Origin: Phascolarctobacterium sp.
GTDB taxonomy: Bacteria > Bacillota > Negativicutes > Acidaminococcales > Acidaminococcaceae
DNA: 28,030 nucleotides
Reading direction: 5' to 3'
NCBI GenBank assembly: GCA_004558595.1
Contig: SFCN01000021.1
Coordinates: forward strand, 1-28,030
Translations under genes and position numbers: made by a program
Part shown: in pieces, positions 23,223 through 28,030 of the stretch
How positions within the stretch are numbered: position 1 is the first letter of the stretch
How the letters are laid out: every line of letters starts with the position of its first letter
The notes under the pieces: model-generated
Seen by the model: only the letters and a program-made list of their open reading frames with translations
Database searches by the model: none
Told to the model about the DNA's origin: nothing

Positions 23223-24176
23223 ATGAAAATTATTTGCATGGAGCCCTTGGGCGTATCCCAAGCGAAAATAGCAAGCCTTGTTGCTCCCTTAGAAGCAAAA
23301 GGTCATGAATTTACTTACTATACTACGAAGGAAACGGATCAAGAAAAGCTTTTGGCTCGCGTTAAGGATGCGGATATCCTGATGCTAGCTAACCAGCCCT
23401 TGAGCGCTGCTATTATCGAACAGTGCCCTAATCTAAAGCTTATTGATATTGCCTTCACTGGTGTGGACCATGTGGGACTGGAGGCTGTCCGCGCTCGCGG
23501 TATCGTAGCCTGCAATGCTGCAGGCTATTCCACCAACGCTGTGGCAGAGCTAACCTTTGGCCTGGCCATTAGCGCTATTCGTAATATTGTAGCTCTCGAT
23601 AAGCGTTGTCGTGAAGGCGGCACTAAGGATGGCTTGGTAGGCTTTGAGCTTTTTGGTAAAACCTTTGGTGTAGTAGGTACTGGCGCCATTGGCTCTCGCG
23701 TTGCCAAAATCGCTCAAGCCTTTGGCTGTAAGGTGTTGGCCTATAGCCGTACTGTGAAGCCGGAATTGGTCGCTGAGGGCGTGGAATATGTGGATCTGGA
23801 TACTTTGCTGGGACAGTCCGATTTTGTGTCCCTGCATGTGCCTATGACCGCGGCTACGGCGAAAATGATCAATGCTGAGAGCATCGCTAAGATGAAGGAT
23901 GGCGCGGTGCTTATTAACTGCGCGCGGGGCGGCGTAGTGGACAGCGAGGCACTGGCGGTCGCTTTGAACAGTGGAAAATTGGCCGCTGCTGGCATCGATG
24001 TTTTTGAAAATGAGCCGCCGCTGGCAGTGGAGCATCCTCTGCTGCACGCTAAAAATACGGTGGTTACGCCCCATGTGGCCTTTGCCAGCAAGGAGGCTCT
24101 GGAGGCCAGAGCCGACATTGTCTTTGCCAATATTGATGCATTCTTAGCAGGAAAACCACAAAATTTAGTCAAGTGA
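23223..24176 (+). CDS. D-2-hydroxyacid dehydrogenase, NAD(P)-dependent
   Basis: 317 residues, full length for the family. The split substrate-binding domain (1-~100 and the last ~35 residues) encloses a Rossmann domain with G-V-V-G-T-G-A-I-G-S (149-158). The catalytic residues are R235 in C-A-R-G-G, E264 in F-E-N-E-P-P and H284 in T-P-H-V-A-F. The enzymes reduce 2-oxo acids such as hydroxypyruvate, glyoxylate, phosphohydroxypyruvate or branched 2-oxo acids; the choice cannot be read here. No ACT domain is present, which argues against the regulated serA type. GAGG precedes the ATG. Single-gene unit with its own promoter and terminator. Confidence 0.9.
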   Translation: MKIICMEPLGVSQAKIASLVAPLEAKGHEFTYYTTKETDQEKLLARVKDADILMLANQPLSAAIIEQCPNLKLIDIAFTGVDHVGLEAVRARGIVACNAAGYSTNAVAELTFGLAISAIRNIVALDKRCREGGTKDGLVGFELFGKTFGVVGTGAIGSRVAKIAQAFGCKVLAYSRTVKPELVAEGVEYVDLDTLLGQSDFVSLHVPMTAATAKMINAESIAKMKDGAVLINCARGGVVDSEALAVALNSGKLAAAGIDVFENEPPLAVEHPLLHAKNTVVTPHVAFASKEALEARADIVFANIDAFLAGKPQNLVK

Positions 24177-24221
24177 TAATTTGATAGTCTAAAGGCAGCT
24201 TTTGAAGAAAATGAGAAATAA

Positions 24222-24263
24222 GGCGCGAATGTGATTAATAAACTTTCATATTCGCGTCTTTTT
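24222..24263 (+). terminator. Intrinsic terminator after the dehydrogenase
   Basis: An 11-bp stem with two G-T pairs (24223-24233 with 24247-24257) is followed by CTTTTTC. Confidence 0.85.
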
Positions 24264-24299
24264 CATATTCTCCATAAAAGCCTTAGAGGTTATACATTA

Positions 24300-24328
24300 T
24301 TGACACCTATAAATTTTAAAAATATAGT
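24300..24328 (+). promoter_or_regulatory. Near-consensus promoter of the microprotein unit
   Basis: A perfect TTGACA (24300-24305), exactly 17 bases, then TATAGT (24323-24328; five of six). This is the best promoter match in the window and predicts a transcript starting near 24335. Confidence 0.8.
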
Positions 24329-24339
24329 ATACTCTAGAT

Positions 24340-24440
24340 GAAGGAAAAAGAGCAGACCTTCCTCTCAAGCTCTAGCTTTCCCGGGCTAGGTACTCCACAG
24401 CCCGACCCATGGCGGCGGGCATGGGGAGTGCCTAAAGCCA
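24340..24440 (+). promoter_or_regulatory. GC-rich foldable leader RNA before the microprotein genes
   Basis: The leader can form GAAGG/CCTTC (24340-24344 with 24357-24361), CTAGC/GCTAG (24372-24376 with 24385-24389), and a long arm GGTACTCC/GGAGTGCC (24389-24396 with 24425-24432, one G-T pair) enclosing CCATG/CATGG (24407-24411 with 24420-24424). Competing pairings exist: GGGCT/AGCCC (24383-24387 with 24399-24403) and GCCCG/CGGGC (24400-24404 with 24416-24420). The region is far richer in G+C than its surroundings. I do not recognise a known riboswitch, T-box or ncRNA family, and no coding frame fits it. Confidence 0.55.
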
Positions 24441-24470
24441 AAAGAAAAAACATGAAAGGAGGTAGCTGGT

Positions 24471-24557
24471 ATGTGGTGGGCTAAAACTGGTTACAAGATT
24501 GCTTATGCAGGCATCGTTGGTGTTTGGGCAGTACTGATGACCATGGTTTTTTACTAA
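24471..24557 (+). CDS. Single-span membrane microprotein, 28 residues
   Basis: A 28-residue reading frame, MWWAKTGYKIAY followed by a hydrophobic span (~10-27) ending in M-V-F-Y. A perfect AAAGGAGG lies 8 bases before the ATG, and the gene follows a near-consensus promoter and a structured leader. The two aromatic residues at positions 2-3 and the two lysines near the start suggest the N-terminus stays inside. No known family was recognised. Such peptides often stabilise a larger transporter or oxidase, as the small subunits of sodium symporters do; no partner is encoded on this strand next to it. Confidence 0.7.
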   Translation: MWWAKTGYKIAYAGIVGVWAVLMTMVFY

Positions 24558-24607
24558 GCCTAGCTCGGCAGGATGAGCCCTTACTTTTACGGAAAGGAGG
24601 CAGAAGC

Positions 24608-24685
24608 ATGGATAGCACGACAATCTTAAGCATTGGTATCATCGCCCTGATTTGTGTTGGTGGTATTTGGCTGATGGAGCATTAA
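24608..24685 (+). CDS. Single-span membrane microprotein, 25 residues
   Basis: A 25-residue frame, MDSTTILSIG then a hydrophobic span (~6-23) ending W-L-M-E-H. AAAGGAGG lies 7 bases before the ATG. It has an acidic start and an E-H end, so its charge pattern is opposite to that of the 28-residue peptide 50 bases upstream; the two could insert in opposite directions or pair with each other. Resemblance to the short subunits of NSS/SSS sodium symporters (small, one helix, few charges) is general and not enough for a family call. A strong terminator follows at 24770. Confidence 0.7.
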   Translation: MDSTTILSIGIIALICVGGIWLMEH

Positions 24686-24769
24686 CGGACTCATTTAAAA
24701 TTTACCCAAAGGAATGATATACTTGAACACTCTAATAAACAATTCCACGGCTGCTGCAGCACCGTGTTA

Positions 24770-24808
24770 GCCGCTCGCTGAAATAATGGCGAGCGGCATT
24801 TTTCTTTT
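24770..24808 (+). terminator. Terminator of the microprotein unit
   Basis: A 9-bp perfect stem GCCGCTCGC/GCGAGCGGC (24770-24778 with 24789-24797) is followed by ATTTTTCTTTT. A second small hairpin, CACGG/CCGTG (24746-24766), lies just before it. Confidence 0.88.
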
Positions 24809-24814
24809 ACGAAT

Positions 24815-24842
24815 GAAAAATCCCCTTGCGATTTGCAAGGGG
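24815..24842 (-). terminator. Terminator of the dipeptidase gene
   Basis: An 8-bp stem CCCCTTGC/GCAAGGGG (24822-24829 with 24835-24842); the reverse strand continues into ATTTTTC. It lies 27 bases after the stop of the M19 gene. Confidence 0.85.
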
Positions 24843-24869
24843 AAGAATTTACCTGGTTCTTATAATGGC

Positions 24870-25817
24870 TTATAGTACTTTTTGCAGCAGGTTAAGCACA
24901 TTTTGGTGGGTGATTTTTTTAATGGTACTGTCACTGTATTTGGTGGCTAGGTATTCAATCAAGGGCTTATAGTCCTGTACGCCCTGAATGTTGTAGGGAG
25001 GATGGCTGATGCCGTCAAAGTCGCTGCCAAAGCCTAGATGGTCATCGTTGCCCATTAGGTTCAGCATATGGTCAATATGCTTGTAAACGCTTTCGATGCA
25101 GGCATCGTGATAATCGTTTTCCAAGAATTGACCAGCGAAGGTGATGCCTATTAGGCCATTATTTTCATTGATTGCCAAAATCTGCTTGTCATCTAGGTTA
25201 CGGGGATGAGCGCACAGAGCCTTAGCATCGGAATGGGTAGCAATGATAGGCTTGGAGCTGGTTTCGATGACGTCCCAAAAGCCTGCAGGAGCAATGTGGG
25301 ATACATCCACTAGCATGCCTAAGCGGTTCATCTCAGTCACGACCTTGCGGCCGAAAACAGTGAGACCACCGCCGCTGCATTCTTCATTAACGCCGTCAGC
25401 GATATCGTTGCGATTGCTCCACACTAAGGTCATGGCGCGCACGCCTAACTCATAGAGGCAGCGTAGGGCTTCCAAGCTGCCGTCAATGGCGCCGCCCTCT
25501 TCAATGGCCAAAAGGGAAGCGCATTGATGGTTGAGAACGTCTGCTGCATCTTCTTTAGTACGAACTTGGAGAATATCGATGCCCTGCTCCTTTAGCTTGC
25601 GCATTTGCTGTAGATAGGTATCTAAAAGTAGCATGGTGTAGCGCAGGCCTCCGCCGTAGCGATACTCCGGCGTGGGGACGAACATAGCATAAAATTGCAG
25701 CATACCGCCTAGCTCTAGCTGACGCTTTACATCAATGTGCTGTTGGTTTTCGTATAAATCGATTTGTTTTTTATAAAGCTCAGTAAGTGTGTCACAATGG
25801 CAATCACAAATAAACAT
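24870..25817 (-). CDS. Membrane dipeptidase (peptidase family M19)
   Basis: 315 residues, the size of bacterial renal-dipeptidase homologues. The two-zinc site is complete: H7 and D9 in D-C-H-C-D-T, the bridging glutamate in I-E-E-G-G (106-107), H174 in D-V-S-H, H195 in A-T-H-S-D and D266/D268 in G-S-D-F-D-G. It should cleave dipeptides, including ones with a D-residue. No signal peptide is present despite the family name, so it is cytoplasmic. GGAGGT precedes the ATG. A terminator separates it from the DcuC-like gene upstream, 66 bases away, so expression may depend on read-through or an unseen promoter. Confidence 0.93.
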   Translation of the reverse strand: MFICDCHCDTLTELYKKQIDLYENQQHIDVKRQLELGGMLQFYAMFVPTPEYRYGGGLRYTMLLLDTYLQQMRKLKEQGIDILQVRTKEDAADVLNHQCASLLAIEEGGAIDGSLEALRCLYELGVRAMTLVWSNRNDIADGVNEECSGGGLTVFGRKVVTEMNRLGMLVDVSHIAPAGFWDVIETSSKPIIATHSDAKALCAHPRNLDDKQILAINENNGLIGITFAGQFLENDYHDACIESVYKHIDHMLNLMGNDDHLGFGSDFDGISHPPYNIQGVQDYKPLIEYLATKYSDSTIKKITHQNVLNLLQKVL

Positions 25818-25835
25818 TGATAGTACCTCCGTAGA

Positions 25836-25866
25836 AAAAGAGATGCCCCTCTCTAGAAAGAGGGGC
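25836..25866 (-). terminator. Terminator of the DcuC-like transporter gene
   Basis: An 8-bp perfect stem GCCCCTCT/AGAGGGGC (25845-25852 with 25859-25866); the reverse strand runs on into ATCTCTTTTTC. Confidence 0.8.
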
Positions 25867-25883
25867 GCTGGTAAACTTATAAA

Positions 25884-27254
25884 TCAATAGCCGGTGTAGT
25901 AGAAGAAGAAGGTCATGCCGATGGTTACGGCCATAGCGCCCATCATGGGGATGAAGGTGCGTTTTACCAAATCGAAGCTGGAAACGCCACCCATACCGGA
26001 TGCTACTACGATAACGGCGGTAATGGGGGAGCAGCTACGCATAATGGAGGCTGCGAAATGCATGGGCAGCAGCATCAATACGGGGTGCAGATTAGTTGCA
26101 GCCGCTACAGCCGGGGTCAGCGCCGCAAAGGCGAAGAAGGGCGCGTTACCGGAGCCCATAACAATGGCGGAGCCACCGATAATAGCAACCATTACCAGCA
26201 TCATGGCCATGGGACCGAAGCCTAAGCTTTGGCTACCATCAATCATAGCCTTGATGGTGCCCATGGAAATAAGGCCTTTGGCGAAGGTTTGACCAGCTAC
26301 AACCAGGGTGATTACGTTCGCCATTTGCAGACCTAAGCCATCAAAGAAGGTTTGAATATCGCCCAAAACCTTTTGGCCATCGCGCCAACGAATATATTCG
26401 CAAATCACGCCGATGAAGAGGCCAATGAACATAGCCATAACGATATTCATCTTGATCCAGGTGATCCACAGGGAGCTGAAGCTGAGAATCAAAGCTAAGG
26501 GAATTACCGGCAGGATAGCGTAGAAGGCCGGGGCAGTATCAGATTCGTCCTTAACGGTTTCTACGTCCATGGGTTTAACCACATGACCATCACGCTTATC
26601 CATGTATTTTTGAGTGAGGTAATGCAGAACGCCAACAACCACAAAGGCTACAGCAACGATGGGAACTTGATAATGGCTCCAGTAGAAAACAGGGTCCACA
26701 CCTGCAGTTTCGGCGGACAAAATGGTGCCGGTATCACTGGGGCTCCAGTCGAAGCAGAGAGTAGTAGCTACGGCAGCGGTTGCAGATAAACGAGAAACAC
26801 CTAAGCCGATCAGAATGGGGAACATGGTTACCATCAGCAGCATAGCCAGGCCGGAGGCGCTGTTAATGCACAAACCGATGAGCATACCGACGATCCAGGT
26901 ACCGCTCATAACGATATAGGGAGATTTTAGCGCCAACAGGGGCTTAATGGTCATACGAACCAACGCGCGGGAAGCGCCAATTTTGTCCATATATTTAGCG
27001 AAGGCGCCTACGGACATAATGTTCAGACCGAGTTTGCCAACGTTGGAGCTTAAGGTGGCACGGATAAATTCAAAGGCATCCAAGAATACGGAACCTGTAG
27101 TAGCCTTGGCGCCTAAAATTTGGCCATAGCCCAAAATAGAAGCCAACCACATTAAAATCATACCGCCCATAAAGAGCACAGGCTGGGGCTTGAACTTTTT
27201 GTAGATTAGATAGCCGACCCAAAAAGTTACCACAGCAGAAATAACAACACCCAT
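25884..27254 (-). CDS. DcuC-family anaerobic C4-dicarboxylate transporter
   Basis: 456 residues with 11 to 12 hydrophobic helices, as in DcuC. Family text includes N-S-A-S-G-L-A in the fourth helix region, F-D-W-S-P-S-D-T-G, G-S-G-N-A-P-F-F-A-F and R-S-C-S-P-I-T-A-V. DcuC carriers move fumarate, succinate or aspartate across the membrane in anaerobes. The direction (uptake or efflux of succinate) cannot be read. Two ATGs fit: 27263 and 27254; only the second has a proper distance (9 bases) from AAAGG, so I use it. A good promoter lies upstream. Confidence 0.87.
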   Translation of the reverse strand: MGVVISAVVTFWVGYLIYKKFKPQPVLFMGGMILMWLASILGYGQILGAKATTGSVFLDAFEFIRATLSSNVGKLGLNIMSVGAFAKYMDKIGASRALVRMTIKPLLALKSPYIVMSGTWIVGMLIGLCINSASGLAMLLMVTMFPILIGLGVSRLSATAAVATTLCFDWSPSDTGTILSAETAGVDPVFYWSHYQVPIVAVAFVVVGVLHYLTQKYMDKRDGHVVKPMDVETVKDESDTAPAFYAILPVIPLALILSFSSLWITWIKMNIVMAMFIGLFIGVICEYIRWRDGQKVLGDIQTFFDGLGLQMANVITLVVAGQTFAKGLISMGTIKAMIDGSQSLGFGPMAMMLVMVAIIGGSAIVMGSGNAPFFAFAALTPAVAAATNLHPVLMLLPMHFAASIMRSCSPITAVIVVASGMGGVSSFDLVKRTFIPMMGAMAVTIGMTFFFYYTGY

Positions 27255-27303
27255 TTGCAACATCCTTTCTTTACTTAATTTTATGCAAAAATATGGTGAT
27301 TAC

Positions 27304-27332
27304 ATTATATCATGAATGGCATGGGGCAGCAA
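27304..27332 (-). promoter_or_regulatory. Promoter of the DcuC-like gene
   Basis: On the reverse strand TTGCTG (27327-27332), 17 bases, TATAAT (27304-27309). The start is ~50 bases downstream. Confidence 0.7.
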
Positions 27333-27373
27333 GAAAAACCTGCCTTTTCCGTATGCGTACAAAAGACAGGTTT
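27333..27373 (-). terminator. Terminator of the cbiK gene
   Basis: A stem of AAACCTG/CAGGTTT (27336-27342 with 27367-27373) extended by CTTTT/AAAAG across one mismatch; the reverse strand continues into TTTTTC. It overlaps the DcuC promoter edge. Confidence 0.75.
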
Positions 27374-27409
27374 CTTTATAATAGACAACGATATCTGAGG
27401 GCTTAGACT

Positions 27410-28030
27410 TTAGGCTTCTTGGCTGGCCTGTAACGCTTGCAGGGCATGCTGGATATACAGCTTTTGAATAGAGGGGTAGCGGCCGATGCCATTTAAATGC
27501 CCCGTGGTTGTGATGCCCAAGGCCTGTATTTGGGATTTCCAGCTATCCGGCTCATCGCCATACATGTCGTTATTGGCGTGGTCGCCAGCTACCACCATCA
27601 AAGGATAAAGATGTACATGCTTATAACCTCGTTCTTGTACTTTGTTTAGAACAGTAGCGAAATTAGGCATATCCTCATCCTCGACTGTACCTACTAAGAC
27701 ATGGGCTTGGCGCGCAGCAAATAGCTCCTGCAGCTTCAAATAGGTGTAGCCATGGGCAGCATTATTGGCTCGGGGCGTGCCATGTCCCATAAAGATTACT
27801 CCTTCATTCTCGCCCAAGGGGGGGAGCTGGGCTAGCAAAGCAGTAACAGCTAGTTGATAATCCTCATCATTGACAATAAGAGGCCTGCTAATAATAATGC
27901 TTTTAAAGAGGGGCAGGAAGCGCTCCTTGAGAGCTAGAATTTTTTGCTCAAACTCTTCACCGTGCAGTAAATGGGTAGGCTGAAGCAATATTTCTTCATA
28001 GCCTGCTGCAGATAATTTGTGGAGGATCGC
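27410..28030 (-). CDS. cbiK: Sirohydrochlorin cobaltochelatase, C-terminal part (start outside window)
   Basis: The frame is open to the window edge, so ~206 C-terminal residues are seen out of ~260-290 expected. CbiK inserts cobalt into sirohydrochlorin, the first committed step of the anaerobic cobalamin route. Family features: the text Y-E-E-I-L-L-Q-P-T-H-L-L-H-G-E-E-F near the edge, F-M-G-H-G-T with the metal-binding histidine, V-G-T-V-E-D-E with the catalytic glutamate, and V-V-A-G-D-H-A-N-N-D-M with the second histidine. A periplasmic or haem-type variant cannot be excluded because the N-terminus is missing. Cobalamin synthesis would fit an organism that uses methylmalonyl-CoA mutase. 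Confidence 0.9.
   Translation of the reverse strand, partial: AILHKLSAAGYEEILLQPTHLLHGEEFEQKILALKERFLPLFKSIIISRPLIVNDEDYQLAVTALLAQLPPLGENEGVIFMGHGTPRANNAAHGYTYLKLQELFAARQAHVLVGTVEDEDMPNFATVLNKVQERGYKHVHLYPLMVVAGDHANNDMYGDEPDSWKSQIQALGITTTGHLNGIGRYPSIQKLYIQHALQALQASQEA

Noticed and set aside
24340..24440. T-box or known riboswitch in the microprotein leader
   Set aside because: The T-box antiterminator core and the key motifs of guanidine, fluoride, ZTP, PreQ1 and cobalamin switches are not seen, and no terminator precedes the first start. Kept as an unclassified leader.

Overview
The window reads as chromosomal DNA of a low-to-moderate GC anaerobic member of the Firmicutes. The order DUF2232/yybS - gdpP - rplI - dnaB is the classic Firmicutes arrangement. 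Anaerobic-type functions (a DcuC-like C4-dicarboxylate carrier and a CbiK-type cobaltochelatase) and the protein flavour suggest the Negativicutes, perhaps an Acidaminococcaceae genus such as Phascolarctobacterium. That placement is inference; there is no rRNA or tRNA in the window to confirm it. No insertion sequence, prophage, integrase or CRISPR array was found.

Layout. Positions 1-3.5 kb hold the tail of a DUF362 protein, a lipoprotein phosphoesterase, and a reverse-strand pair (YigZ/IMPACT, then a TauE/SafE exporter). Positions 3.6-6.4 kb hold a bile-acid:sodium-symporter-family carrier and a ClC chloride transporter with a TrkA-C tail. Positions 6.4-9.5 kb are a vitamin B6 module: a MocR/PdxR-type regulator divergent from pdxS-pdxT. 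Positions 9.5-11.7 kb are a reverse-strand cluster of a 72-residue membrane protein, a patatin-like lipase and an asparaginase. Positions 11.7-12.9 kb hold a foldable intergenic element and a glutamyl-Q-tRNA(Asp) synthetase. At 13-13.7 kb there is a DUF697-like membrane protein. Positions 13.9-21.7 kb are housekeeping: DUF2232 membrane protein, gdpP (c-di-AMP phosphodiesterase), rplI, dnaB, then purB and purA, the last two steps to AMP. Positions 21.8-24.2 kb hold a CofE-like ligase and a D-2-hydroxyacid dehydrogenase. Positions 24.3-24.8 kb form a separate small transcription unit: a near-consensus promoter, a GC-rich foldable leader, two tandem single-span membrane microproteins (28 and 25 residues) and a terminator. 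Reverse-strand genes close the window: an M19 dipeptidase, the DcuC-like carrier and the C-terminal part of CbiK.

Most genes are separated by clear intrinsic terminators and have individual promoters, so units are short. The most unusual features are the microprotein unit with its leader, the nested-palindrome element at 11.7-11.83 kb, a 42-bp palindromic repeat used twice as a terminator, a possible attenuator before purB, and a CofE-family enzyme with no sign of F420 biosynthesis nearby.
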